Part shown: piece by piece, positions 33,901-45,150 of the stretch
How positions within the stretch are numbered: the stretch's first letter is position 1
Layout: every line of letters starts with the position of its first letter
From: Galaxea fascicularis
Taxonomy: Eukaryota > Cnidaria > Anthozoa > Scleractinia > Euphylliidae
Length of the DNA: 64,000 nucleotides
Reading direction: 5' to 3'
Assembly (NCBI GenBank): GCA_948470475.1
Contig: OX419343.1
Coordinates: forward strand, 17,339,647-17,403,646
Translations under genes and position numbers: made by a program
The notes under the pieces: generated by a model
The model's input: the letters and a program-made list of their open reading frames with translations, nothing else
The model's database searches: none
What the model was told of the DNA's origin: nothing

Positions 33901-36900
33901 ATTTTTCTTTTGTTTGTTTGAAGGAAAGCGTAAATTTAGTTCGTAGACTTCTGCTCACTTTTTATTTTTACCGTTGACACCAAACTGAACAGCAACGTAC
34001 ATTGAAAAATATTTGCGCAACTACTTGAGCAAGCGGAAGAACTAGGTGGTCAAATTAATACGATTAATACAACTCGGCTTTAATCAGCAAACCATATATT
34101 ACACACACATATATATATATATATATCACACGGTGCTTTCCATGTAGGATTCCTATTCCTCGATAATAAGGCCATGTCAAAGGCGAGAGCAGAAAAAAAC
34201 ATCAAATCGCCATTGCACCTGTCGCACCACTAACGCTCAGATAAAATTAAACAAAAAGGCGAAGACCGATTCTCTACAGCAGCTTTTCGTAAAATAACTA
34301 CCCCCGTCGCTGCGATGTTTTGTAGACAAGGACTATTTCAAGATGTCGATGCCTACTCTAAACTGATATTTAATGATAAGCCAGTAAACTCTGACAAAAT
34401 CCTGTATTCTGCGATAACAACGAGTGATACGAAGCACGTCTTAAAAGCGAATTCACTATCTCTGCTGCACTAATTACTGGCGCTATTTTGATTGCTTTCA
34501 CGAACCAGCAAGCGTCCCAACGCAAATTTAAAGCGACGCAAGAGATATTTATCAAACACTTTGCCATTACACTGTCATTAAATGAAGAAACCGTTTTTCC
34601 GGATAGAAGCTACAATCTAATCTTTGGTAAACCATTCTATTTCGCTGGTAACTTTTTGTCTTAAGAATGCGCGACTTTGAAATAGCACAAGTAGCCGCTA
34701 TGATTTAATTGCTTAAATTGGACTGAAATTCGCCTCCTTTTCGATTTTATATCATCAATTAATTCCAGGAAGTTTTCTTGCCCATTAAGGCGTAAATATT
34801 CTACAAAAGACAACTTTCTCTGCAAGAGATGAATGCTTTGACCGCTAAACAAGATGTCAGACAAATTTTAGAATGGGAGTGTGAGGCCAGTTGAAAGGCC
34901 CGGATGTTATACTTCATTTGAAAGAGCCAAAACAGACAACAAACACAGAATCAAGTAGATTTGGATTGAATGCGTTTTTGTTCGAAAATCAGTGGGAAAT
35001 TCAATGTCTTTTTAATCAGATTCGGTTCTTTTCTAGAAGACACCAAGTCTGTGCTCTTTTTTGAATAATTAGAAGATAGATTACTTTTAGCAAAATCAAA
35101 CACGATGACGCCAAACTTCTCCCAAGTGATGACAAATGTCAAACTCATTTGATTTGTATTCAGTTAGGAAACTTTGCACGTCGCAAGATTAATTTTGATC
35201 TTCTATTTGTTATTTTCGTTTTGTAACTTAATTAAAACGCAGAATGCAAACGTTTTCTCAAGGATCACCCGCGGAAAGCTAAATCGCGCCGCACGCCCAG
35301 AGAGAGGTTTGACAATGAAGACCAAAAAAATCTGAGATGGACTGAGCCAAAAAAAAAAATCACGAAGTCGGTACATTATGCAAACAGAAAGCTCTTACGG
35401 TTACAAAAATGCGTCATCTGCCATGGAGAATTTTCTTAATCGAGCGAAAGTGTTTTGAATATCAATAGAAGTTAGAAGAGTTATTTCATATCTTGGGGGG
35501 CTTTGTCACTGCGTATTCCAGCTAATGGTGTTTTCTTGTAATTAATCAGGCTACGTCGTATTTCTTTATGTGACAAGCTCTTCCTGACTCCCATGCACAT
35601 GGCCTTTCTCTGCTCACAGTTGTTTTGAATTTTTCAGCCTGTCAAACAGCTGTAAGTTACTGTTTATGAGAATTCTAATTGCAGCCATTTATTGTGGCAG
35701 ATCAACAAACTATTTTCGATCCCTATTTTACACGCGCGAAATTAGAAAATGCTTTTATTGGGTATTTCTTTTCCATCGAGTCAAACTGAACAAATCAAGA
35801 CTTTTTTCCTTTTTTTAATGGGTTTAAGATGAAAATAAAGCTCGTGTTGATGCAACTAATTTTTCTTTTTTCTTTTACCGATCGGAAACATTTTTTTATG
35901 TAATTCGGTTATTGATAGTCTTCGTTAGAGACAAAAAAAAAACAGCAAGTCCCCATCCTTTTAGCCAATCCTTTTTTAGAAATACAGAGTGCGTCGATCA
36001 GTTGACGAATATAAAAAACGTCGTGTCATTCAAACTTGTTGAAGTTTTCTTAGTAAAGTAATACCTTGAATTCAACCATGATTCAATTTCGGCTGTCATA
36101 ACCCCTATGACAAAAAATAATCCTTCCTTTGCTCAGGTAAGTTATATCTCAGCACTTCACACAGTTTGCTATCAACTAAGCACAGAAGAGCAGTAGAACA
36201 AACAAAAAAGTGAAGAAAATTTATCTTTCAGAAAATCGCATTAGAAATAGTTCGAGTCATCAGTTTTAACTCGGCTCACAAAGCTAGTTTGCGAAAGGTT
36301 AGTTTATGTGACGAGTTTAGCCGGCACAATATCATTCGCAAGAGCTATATCGACAAAATCAGACGGGGAAATAATCATATTTGCCAAAAATGATGTTAAT
36401 ACGCGAGATGCCTCTGCAAATCTACAGAGATGTGGCGATAAGCATACAGTGCATTTTCAAACACTGTTTGCGATTTTTCAGTCAGAAGAGGTGGACAAAC
36501 GCTCAGAGCAAATATATATCTAATATTTGCCCAAATCGACGTCACTGCTCAATGTCAGGTTTATGCCCAACATGTGCGATAGTGTATTTACAGTATAGCG
36601 GCATTGTTTGTGAGTCCTCCTCAGCTAGGCTACCGTAACCGTCCGGTTAACCGAATCAGCTTTTCAGATGTACCTCTACAAAATGATAAACAATGCGCTG
36701 ATTATGTTTATTCCAGATCAAGCAACTCCGAATAGAATAACTGTCTTTTTGAAAACTCTTTGTTAAAACTGAAAATCAGAGCAAAAAGGGAATGAAAAAT
36801 GCAGAGAAACTGGAAGCAAAAATAATGAGCACATGTTGACTGATGACTAAACGAAAAGGGCGCGAAAACCTTGCGATGAATTGCATAGTTTCTTTAGGCG

Positions 36901-39900
36901 AAGCCTTTACTGAACCGTGGTAAATGGTCAGGGGTTTCGTAAACGTTATATCAACCATTGTTTATTCTCAAGCGGAAAGAACGGCTACGTGAGGATCAAG
37001 TTTGCAATCCATTCAAACAAGAGTGTCATGCGCGAATTTCATCGAAGTGAAAACGGTTTCAACTTACAATGATGAACTGAAATATATAATCTAGTCGAAA
37101 CTGGACAGAACCAAGATGATTAAGCGAGTGGCAAGAGAAATATCCAGATTATGCTTTATGTAAAGACCCCGAAATGTGTCTATTGCGTCTTAACTTTGCA
37201 AAACTGGAACGGCGACTGCACAGAATTTAAAAAAATAGCGGGAATGGTGATTCTTCACATATTAAGAGAGCTTTTTATTTGTAAGCTGTGGAGGTGTGCA
37301 ACGTACGACTGGTACGTTGCATTGAGTGCAGGTAAACTGAAGGATAGTACTGCCATACGTTCAAAGAAAATATCAATATTTGGGAAGATCCTCAGTTCAA
37401 TATTAGTGATAGGTATGCAGTGCTTTTTCAGTTTGTTTCGACCAAATTAAACCATCAGCCTTTTTCCATACGTATGACATTTGTTATTGAAAACATTTCT
37501 CCTTTTTTTTTTCCATTCAGTTTCTAGGGTGTGGCCGTACTTTCGTGAGTGAAACCGATTTTTGGTATGAGCCGACTTTTGTTCGTGAAATTTCCGGCAA
37601 AGTTCGAAGGGTTACAAGAAATGCCTTAAACGCTTCGCGAGTAACGCTACTTTACTTTTTTTAATCCTGTTTGTACCCAAGTTGTGTTATTGGAATTTCA
37701 ACTTGTAAAATCCACTGTCAGACAATTTTTCGTGCCCATGAGTTCCTCCAACTGCGGCCGTCGCGCCAAAATATTTTTTTCAGCTTGCTATGTCACTGAC
37801 GCTTTCTAGACATAAATACTGAGGAGGGAGGTCTTGATCTGGATTATACCGACGTAAAAAGTTGCAGTGTTAAATTCTTCAAGAGCACAAGCATTACCCA
37901 ATTAGTAGGTTCACAACTTCGTCGGATCGAAACACACAAAATAGAAGCGAAATAATTGTAAGACTTTCAGGGCGCTCAAGTTGATTTGTTGTCAAAGAGT
38001 GAGATGTTTGACGGCATAGCCATCTATTGTGACGCTGAAGGCATTACCTTTCTGGGGGGGGGGGGGGGGGCAGAAGCGTTTGGAAAATTGAAGTAGCTGA
38101 GACTTGTTTTCTTTTATTCTGAGCGGAATTTCCTCTGCGTTTTGAAAAACGTTCGTACAAAGGGAACATGGAGTGAATTATTTCCAGAATGATGGTTCAT
38201 TACGTAGTTACTTAACTTAGCAGCAAATTTTCAATTTGAACCGTCTGAATAAAAAACCTAAAATGCATGAGAAATGATAGTTTCAGCGTGAGAGCGTAAG
38301 ATTGCATTCGTTGGCGTGAGTTCCACGCTCAGTGCGTGAGACTTGAGAGCTCTGGATTTTCACAGGTCTACGAGAAACTGTCTTGCAATACCTTGCCGAC
38401 AAGTGGCCGGCCAAACGACGAGTTTTCGTCAAAACCACACTTGAAGAACTGATTTAAATAGGACTGGCTCTTTCAAACGTTTGTTTTTTCGGCGTCCACA
38501 ATGAGGACTTGGTCTTGTGTTTTATTTGTTCCATTGCTTAATTGTCTTTCGTTTGAGTGTTTGTTCTCGTTCTTGTTTTACCAGTTTATCGAGACACCAG
38601 GTTAGAACCAATATATGGTTGTTACAGCCACAACTTCGTTAAGGAGTTTTTTCTTACTCAAAATTGTTTTTCGCAAGAAATGTTAAGACCTCACTGAAGA
38701 GAACCATATACAACGCTATTTCGGTTACTTTCCTGGATATTTCTTGTGGTGAAACATATTTGTAGGAGACGTCTTGAAAGAAGTTTAGGTGTAATTGGTA
38801 CTTGATTTTGTCAAGAAAAGCGGGATTCATGATCAATTGCAAGCTACAGTAAACTTCTCACTAACAGCCATAATGCAATTCATCAGCCCCGCTCGTCCCT
38901 GCTACGAGAAAGGAAAAAGTTTGAAGCAGAAAAACTGCCACCATTTCTTCGATATTTAGAAAAAGGAAACATTGACTAATTATTTCAGGTAGCTACATCC
39001 TGGCCACTTGGAAACAAAGATAACAAAATAATGAAGTTTTTTGTGCGCAAGTGTAGTCGTGTTGTTAACGAAACAGTGAACCAATATTTCAACGTTTCCC
39101 GTTATGTAAATGCATTTTCTGTGGCCCAGTAGATTCTACTTGATGATGGTACGATTCCGGTAAAGTGAATAGTTCAGTTTTAGTTATTGGACTTGGCACC
39201 TGGAGTGAGGCGAGAAGTTGAAGCAAACAGGAAGAGCGTGTAGCAAATATTTCTGTAAAGGAAGGATCAGCAACAAATGTAAAACGAAATAAAAAAATTA
39301 AACAGTTTCGAAAATGCACGGCGAGACAAACAGCTGAAAATAAGTAAAACTAATTTTTTTTCAGTATTTAAGGAAGACAAAACTTCGGCTTCCTCTGATG
39401 ATGTCTCTGATCTGATGTCTAAAAGAAATATTCCTTAAGTTTGAAATACATTTCAGCTGATAAATCCACCTTTGTACCTTCAGACGTTATTTCGAATTAT
39501 GGCGTCTTTAACTACGACATGGCATGACGTAAATGTGTGTCCTGTTGCCATGCTCAATCTAACCTTATCTTCCAGGTCCTGAATTCAAGGTACCAAACGG
39601 AGTAACCTATCCAGAACCTAGGGCCTTTCAAAGAAGGGGCTCGTTACAGCTCTGGCAGTTCTTAGTCGCACTCTTGGACGAGCCTGAATGTTCCTCGTTT
39701 ATCGCTTGGACTGGTCGTGGCATGGAGTTCAAACTCATTGATCCTGAAGAGGTGGCGCGAAGATGGGGCATTCAAAAAAACCGCCCGGCTATGAACTACG
39801 ACAAACTCAGCCGCTCTCTGCGATATTATTACGAGAAAGGAATTATGCAGAAAGTGGCAGGAGAGCGCTATGTTTATAAATTCGTATGCAGCCCTGAGGC

Positions 39901-40114
39901 TCTCTTCAGTATGGCTTTCCCCGATTCACAGAAACCATACATCAAACCAGAGTGCAGGGAACCCAAACCTGTAACCCAGCACACAAATCAGCAGCTTCTG
40001 CCAATGCCTAAGGAATCCTACACAAAGCCGCCCTTCCCACAACAGCATTACGTGACTCCAACAGCGAGTTGTTACCAAGCTGAGTGGGACCTGGACACAA
40101 CATGTGTGTACTGA
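27961..40114 (+). CDS. PEA3/ETV1-4-5-type ETS transcription factor, seven exons
   Basis: Exons: 27961-28014, 28101-28194, 28532-28612, 29373-29711, 30477-30560, 33667-33777, 39576-40114. All have GT-AG borders and compatible phases (0,1,1,1,1,1) and sum to 1302 bases (433 residues plus stop). Exon 1 gives [12 protein letters not shown], like the PEA3 N-terminus; exon 3 gives [10 protein letters not shown] (acidic transactivation region). Exon 4 has two SUMO-type motifs, IKAEP and IKQEP. Residues about 276-358 are the ETS domain. Vertebrate relatives are 477-510 residues, so this is slightly shorter, mainly in the middle. The family acts in the nucleus on GGAA sites downstream of FGF/ERK signalling. 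A small extra exon in the 5.8-kb last intron cannot be excluded. Confidence 0.9.
30561..33666 (+). other. ETS gene intron 5 (3.1 kb)
   Basis: Bounded by the GAAG/GTAAAT donor and the TTTCGTAG acceptor. AT-rich; the short frames inside have no motifs. No transposon ends recognised. Confidence 0.6.
34098..34128. repeat. CA/TA microsatellite
   Basis: ACACACACA followed by about ten TA dinucleotides, in the large intron of the ETS gene. Confidence 0.8.
37960..38350 (+). repeat. Dispersed repeat with G17 run, related to 57340-58110
   Basis: GTTGATTTGTTG, GACGCTGAAGGCATTACCTT, AATTGAAGTAGCTGAGAC and TTTCAGCGTGAGAGC phrases recur in the same order at 57340-58110 in a DNMT3 intron. The variable G-rich stretch (17 consecutive G at 38054-38070 here) occupies the same place as a GGGGTGGGGAGG tract there. 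It looks like a fragment of the element at 57073-58290. Confidence 0.65.
39576..40114 (+). CDS. Last exon of the PEA3-type gene: ETS DNA-binding domain and C-terminus
   Basis: The acceptor TCTTCCAG ends at 39575. The exon codes residues 255-433. [13 protein letters not shown] begins the winged-helix ETS domain; [10 protein letters not shown] and [20 protein letters not shown] follow. The recognition helix is [14 protein letters not shown], with the two Arg (about 334 and 337) that contact GGA in all ETS proteins. [24 protein letters not shown] is specific to the PEA3 group (written in two parts: [12 protein letters not shown], then [11 protein letters not shown]). A third SUMO-like motif, IKPE, follows the domain. 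The stop is at 40112-40114. AATAAA occurs at 40789 and 41011, but neither is clearly the poly(A) signal. Confidence 0.93.
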
Positions 40115-42143
40115 CTACTTGCCAGCACTATCAATGAACTGAATAACCGTTACTAACGATATGAGATATGAGTACATAGTGAGAGATTTGATGTTAAAAA
40201 CTATTCACTCTGAGCTCTTGAGGGCTTGAGATAACACATCTTCTCTGTGAGGTTTACCCATAGATCATTTTAAAGATCTTGTAAGTATAGACTAGCCTAC
40301 AGTGCAGCCGAATTTGCCCCTCAAAACCTGGGTGAAAACCTGTAGAAATGGGCGGTGTGCATGGTCTGCCACACAGGCCTAATGATGACCTCCTTCATAG
40401 CTTTTTAAAGCAGCGCTGACCAAGGAGGCAACATATAATGTTAACACGGCGATAATAATTTCTGTTGGATGCCTGCTTGGCCGGGCTTCATTTACCCTTG
40501 CTAAGAGTTTTCCCTTTTTAGACTGAGAAAGGCTCTTTTTGCAACATATCCTGAAAATTTCACTTGAAGTAGATCTCAGTTGAGTGATAGTTATCAAAGT
40601 TTCTTCCATAGACTCCAAAGTTAAGTCCACCTCACACGACGGCACAAAGTTTGATTTCGCAGCAAAAGAGTGTATTGTATGTAGCTATATGTACACTAGG
40701 ATATAAACGATCAGAATGAACTTTGACTCTGCCAATATTCCACGGGCCTCAGTTTAGTTTTCTCAGGGATATTAATTACACTAAGAACAATAAAGGAAAC
40801 TGAAGTCTGTTCCAGGCGTAAGAGAAACGCCGTGAGCATAAGAATAGAAGGGCGGACAAATTTTTCAAAACAAAAATGATCCCTTTTTAATCGAACAGTG
40901 GAAAACAATTCACACCACGTGAAAGTTCTGCTTCATTATATCATTACTGAATTACCAGGCCAAAAGTTTTATGGTACGGACCCAAAGAGACGAAACCACG
41001 TTCATAACACAATAAACAGCACTGCTATAATTTGGTCGCATTCAACAAAATTCAAGTTACTAAAAAGAATGAAATCTGTCCTTCGTTCGACATGTTAACC
41101 ATCCTCTCAGAGTGTCTTACATTACTTGTCTATATGGTCAACGGACAAACGTTTTCATTTCATTCCACGAGACAGTAAAATTATATATAGAGAGAGCAGT
41201 ATTCAATTGAGTGTCGAAAGTATTCGCGTTTCTTTGGCTTTGTTTTACTTCGCTCTGTGATTTGTTGACAAAACTCTTGCTATTTTCTCAGCTAAAGAAC
41301 AACAAAACCAATCGCGAGTTGCACGCGCGCATTTTCCCTCGCTTAGCTTGCGCCAGTTGCGTGTAATTACTTCAAATTCTGATTGGTTCACTGAGCTGTT
41401 TTCGTCTCTTGTGGTTGGTCAGAATAAAATTATTACTTTGCTTTAGGTTTTGGTTTTACGACACTTAATTGAAAAACGACTCCGAGACGGAACTAACTGT
41501 GACTTGAGCCATGAAATCGGCCTTGCCCTCAGTGTTTTCTATTTCTACTGCCTGGAACAGTCTACAGATATCAAATACTCATACTTACGGCCGGACTATC
41601 CTTGGGGAAGACTTCACTCGTATCTAGGACAGAAAGAGATTGGGGTGAGCGGTGAATATTTTATATGTACAGATGGCCTTTGTAAAGTTTAAATGATCGA
41701 CAATCGAGATAAATGCGACAAAAATTGTGGACTTACGAACACACTGCTACTGTTCGTGGTGTCTATAAATGTAACAAAAATTGTCATTATTATTATTATT
41801 ATTGTTTATAACATGTAAAATACATTTTGACCAACATCTATGAAATTAAATTTGTAATATTTGTGAGAAGACCTTGAAAGCTGGAATAAAAAGACCAAAG
41901 AAAATGCGATGGCGTGGCCAATAAGGAGAGTTAAACAGACTGGGGTTTGACTGAACTTTATAATGAGCTAATAGGGCTAAAACATGCAGTCAATAGATGA
42001 GAACAAAAATAACATTCATGTGTTTTTAGACCTTGCAACTGAAAACATGTGACACTTTTGACCATGAGACACTGGCAAATAATTTTGAGTAGTATGGAAT
42101 TAGGTATATTGCCCTGAAGTGGTTTGAATGCCGAGCAGAGTAA
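40115..42143. other. ETS gene 3' region and intergenic DNA
   Basis: The 3' UTR of the ETS gene is expected at its start. 41220-41490 has CCAATCGCGAGTTGCACGCG and ATTCTGATTGGTTC phrases that look like a dispersed repeat running into the open frame 41450-41692, which I do not trust as a gene. An ATT microsatellite lies at 41788-41805. Nothing else recognised. Confidence 0.45.
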
Positions 42144-42428
42144 AGTAGTGGATGAAGGGTCCGACAATACCACTTGCAAGGGGTAGCCTCGAATCACCAA
42201 AACAAAGCCATCAGCAATGGTTTTTTGGCTCCTGGCGTCACCGAAAAAAACATTGCTGGTGGCTTTATTTTGGTGATTCGAGGCTACCCTTTGCAGGTGG
42301 TGATTTGTCGAACCCTTCATCTACTACTCACAGGCGGAGGCACTTCAAAACAACCAGCGCAGGGCTAATTGAAGGAAGGGAGCCCCGGGCATCTCGGCGG
42401 ACAATGTCCACAACTTACTGTTTTTTCG
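42144..42428 (+). repeat. Polinton left terminal inverted repeat, folded back
   Basis: 42144-42220 and 42251-42328 are inverted copies of one another around a 30-base loop. AGTAGTGGATGAAGGG at the outer tip is mirrored by CCCTTCATCTACTACT at 42313-42328. The inner part (42329-42428) matches the right repeat directly. The left repeat is therefore about 86 bp longer than the right and can form a long terminal hairpin. Confidence 0.8.
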
Positions 42429-42489
42429 ATCCGAAACTCGTTCAAAATTGACCTCTTTTTGCCCCAGTTTTGACTCTGAGAATGAGGTT

Positions 42490-42843
42490 TATGAAAAATT
42501 CCGCGAGAAGATGTAAGAGCAAGTTGTTGAGGACGGGTTCGTAATTCAAGATAATTTACCCTTTCTCAGCGAAAAGCTTATTGCAAAATTCCTTGAAGAG
42601 GAAGAGGACCTTCGAGAACTTTTCGCCGGAAAAAACGGCTGGATTGTTACCCACGCCATTCCTCTCCTGAAAATTCCAGAAAATCTTTTGAGAGAGCTCC
42701 ACGAAGATGTTTTAGTTGCCGAAGCGGAAGCGGCAATGGAGGCGGACGAGGAATTCGATTCCGGTAGCGATGACGAGGAATTCGACTTCGGCAGCGGTGA
42801 CGAGGAATTCGACTTCGACAGTGGCGACGAAACGGGCATTTAG
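42490..42843 (+). pseudogene. Polinton small acidic protein, + strand
   Basis: The frame from 42490 has a stop at 42514-42516. It then runs open for 108 codons to TAG 42841-42843 without an ATG at its head. Visible features: DGFVIQDNLPFLSEKLIAKF, GWIVTHAIPLLKIPENLLREL, and a C-terminal triple repeat EEFD(S/F)GS(D/G)DEEFDF that is strongly acidic. Just inside the left terminal repeat. I do not recognise a known family. The acidic repeat tail could bind basic proteins, but that is speculation. Confidence 0.45.
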
Positions 42844-42867
42844 AGATATGCACCCTGCTATACCTCG

Positions 42868-43258
42868 ATGAAGATACCAGGCTTCTCCGTTGCCCACCAC
42901 ATCACCTTTGACGCCTACTTCGGCGCCAACCAAGTGTTCAAAGTCGGGCACACAAGTGATCTGAGAAGGCGTTTGCACGACAACGCGTTCCAAACGTGTT
43001 TTTTTGCACCCCTTGAAAGTTGTGGCAACTGTCGAAACAGAAACCACAAAAAAGTGCAAAAGAAACGGCTCTTTTGTGCGAATTAGCAGCTCTAGGAAAT
43101 CTTTGCCGCAGGGAAAACGGGTTTGGACAGTAATGGCTCACATCCCGCTGGAGGAAATGCTCAAAATTCTCAAAGAGGTCGTGGGAAACGTGAAAATCGG
43201 CCCGTGCTATCCCTCACCCAATGCGGAAAAAATTTCTCAAATTTTCGTCGACTGTGAA
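42868..43258 (+). pseudogene. Polinton GIY-YIG/T5orf172-like fragment
   Basis: ATG 42868 opens a 72-codon frame with VFKVGHTSDLRRRLHDN, which resembles the F-VG-T---RRL core of the T5orf172/MUG113 branch of GIY-YIG-like domains. After a frameshift near 43004 the likely continuation reads VVATVETETTKKCKR and later VWTVMAHIPLEEMLKILKEVV. The GIY tyrosine motif itself is not visible. The function would be nuclease-like if the assignment is right. Alternative: an unrelated small Polinton protein. Confidence 0.35.
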
Positions 43259-43334
43259 TGACGTCTTTTTCGGCGCCGTTCAATTCTTTCAGCGAATGGA
43301 AAAAAACAGCAAAAAACGTAGCGCCCAAAAGAGA

Positions 43335-43822
43335 ACTCTAGGCGACCCATTATGTCAACAATTCTTTTTGCCGCGCCCAACCCGATTTTTTGCTTCGTGT
43401 TAATCGCGTTCCGCGGTCAGCGGCGAGTTTGCACTTTTTTTCGTCCTCACCGTACTTCTCTTTGCGGGACTAAAGACTTTCCTGTGTTACATAGCAACGG
43501 CGTCGGTGGCACCAGTCGGTTATTGAAAAATTTCTTGAATTTCACCAGTGTCAGGATCGTAGCTCAGCTGCTCGTCGAGGGGGTTGTAGGGGCCGGTGTA
43601 GTTGTGGCCTGGCAGCGTGAACCCGCGTTTCGGGCGCGGCAGTTTGGATGTCGACAGCCCCGCCCCAGTAATGTTTTACATTATTAGTCACCCCTTTCAA
43701 CGCCTGCGATCCCATCAGTGTGAAAGCGCACGACCAAGAAGCGGTAGGGTTGACGAACATGCTGGCGGCATAAGCAATTTTGTCTTGCAAAGAGGGGCTT
43801 GTAGGCGACGGGTAGTACAATA
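43335..43822 (-). pseudogene. Polinton capsid-associated protein with parvoviral-type PLA2 domain
   Basis: The minus frame 43551-43820 (YYPSPTSPSLQDKIAYAAS..NVKHYWGG..QTAAP) is followed, after a frameshift near 43640, by PGHNYTGPYNPLDEQ. Its YTGPYNPLD segment is the calcium loop of the PLA2 domain of parvovirus VP1 and Polinton lipase-like proteins. Stops follow at the point where the HD catalytic pair is expected (AM then stop). Further on, NAINTKQKIGLG in yet another frame matches the end of the family. The middle of the domain is deleted. Known role in relatives: membrane breach during entry. Here dead. Confidence 0.65.
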
Positions 43823-43829
43823 AATTCTT

Positions 43830-44435
43830 GAGCCCAATCGACCTACAGAGTCACGTGTAGGAGACTAATTGAACGCATACAAATTCTTTATTCGGTGACT
43901 TGCTGCAGTGCTAATATGTCTTCGTAACAGCAAACACAGTCGAAATGTCGATAGAATAGATGATAAATGGTTGAGAGTAATTCAGAGTATGGTTCGAACT
44001 AGAACATAAGAAAGACAGAAAAACTACTTAACAATTTAAACTCTAAGATCTAAGACTAAATCACGCAATAGACAAAATGAAAAATAGAACTAAACTTGAC
44101 CGTGAAAAGAAAACTACGAGGATGCAAACAAAATAAAACAGACTTACTTTAGTCTCCGGTATGGGAAGGGTTCCTACTTAAGTTCTGGTGATAGCGAAGT
44201 TACTGGAGTGATCTTTATAGCGTGTAGATGGTACTGAATACTCTTTCGTGATAGTTGAACAGAAAAATCTAAAAGGCACGTGGCTTGATACAATTGAGTT
44301 ATTCATAGGTGAGAAACAACAAGTGATTTGTGTACATAAGACATGTAGAAACTTGAAACCAAAAAATATAAATTTAGAAATTAGTGTAACGAAAGCTAAC
44401 GATATTGGCGTGCAAAACTAACAAGGCTACGCCTC
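43830..44435. other. AT-rich block inside the Polinton, unknown origin
   Basis: About 600 bp with host-like AT content, dense in AAAC/GAAA and without frames, between the PLA2-like and protease genes. It looks like a later insertion. A TGTAGGAGAC start near 43856 is LTR-like, but I could not find matching ends or a target duplication. Confidence 0.4.
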
Positions 44436-44755
44436 CTTGCCAACGCGCCGCTGGACGGGTTCAAAAGATGTCTCCCAAAATCGGAATGCCGGCCAAAGGG
44501 CTGTTTGGCCCAAGTATCAATCCCCGCCCCTTTTTTTTGGTTGTTTTTTCTTGACCCCCTAACCCGGCAAAAAACGGGTTTTGGTTATCCCGCAAACAGC
44601 ACACCTCGTCTTCAGCAGCCGCCTGCCGTTCTTGGTCACGACAACGCGGTCAGTCCCCGGCACGTTTGGGGTCAAGCGCTTGTCCTACACGCAGTAGACT
44701 TCCCTAGTACGGGCGTATATAAAAGCGATTTTTTTCATTCAGGTCTTCTTCTTCG

Positions 44756-45150
44756 TCAGAAATATTCTTTGACAACGCGCTCGTTTTCGGCGACATCAGC
44801 CGAAAACTGTTTGAGAATGTCCCGGAAACTGACCCCATTGTTTCTTTCGTTCAGGAACAGCAGGCAATACCAGCCACAGCCCACAGAGTCAATCTATTGA
44901 ATTTGGTTGTCATTGCGGATGAAAGTCTTTAGTCCCGCTTTGCGCGTCTCTTGCTTCCACTCGTAGTCGAAATATTCGATGTCTTTTCCTCTCCAACAGC
45001 AATCCCAATGAGTCCCAATTTTCCGAAATTGTCGAGGTTGAGGATGCAGGGAGAATGGTTCAAAGGTTTGATCTCGTTTTGCGACAAGATGCCCTTGATC
45101 GAGATGCGGAAATATTGACACCAATCAACAAGGTCAATGTTGGAAAGCGG
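44756..45150 (-). pseudogene. Adenain-type cysteine protease (Polinton PRO)
   Basis: The first half reads SNIDLVDWCQYFRISIKG and then HSPCILNLDNFGK. After a frameshift near 45012 the frame gives GTHWDCCWRGKDIEYFDYEW, with the catalytic His of GxHW and the acidic YFDYE. An in-frame stop lies at 44894-44896, followed by GCGWYCLLFLNE with the catalytic Cys (codon about 44876-44878), ending at a stop at 44756-44758. The His-acid-Cys order is that of adenovirus protease, which cleaves capsid precursors. One frameshift and one stop make it inactive. Confidence 0.75.

Larger units (their letters stand above)
33778..39575 (+). other. ETS gene intron 6 (5.8 kb)
   Basis: Bounded by GACG/GTGAGT and TCTTCCAG/GT. 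It contains a TA/CA microsatellite near 34098-34128 and the dispersed repeat at 37960-38350 with its run of 17 G. No further coding exon was found that keeps the phase; 39366-39440 starts after a good acceptor but has no donor. Confidence 0.6.

Noticed and set aside
39366..39440. Extra ETS exon before the ETS-domain exon
   Set aside because: Good acceptor and phase, but no donor before an in-frame stop.
41450..41692. 80-codon open frame downstream of the ETS gene
   Set aside because: Opens at TTG inside a stretch that resembles a dispersed repeat, has no recognisable motif, and no clear partner exons.
44716..44725. TATATAAAAG as a Polinton promoter
   Set aside because: It lies just past the end of the protease gene and points to no supported frame.
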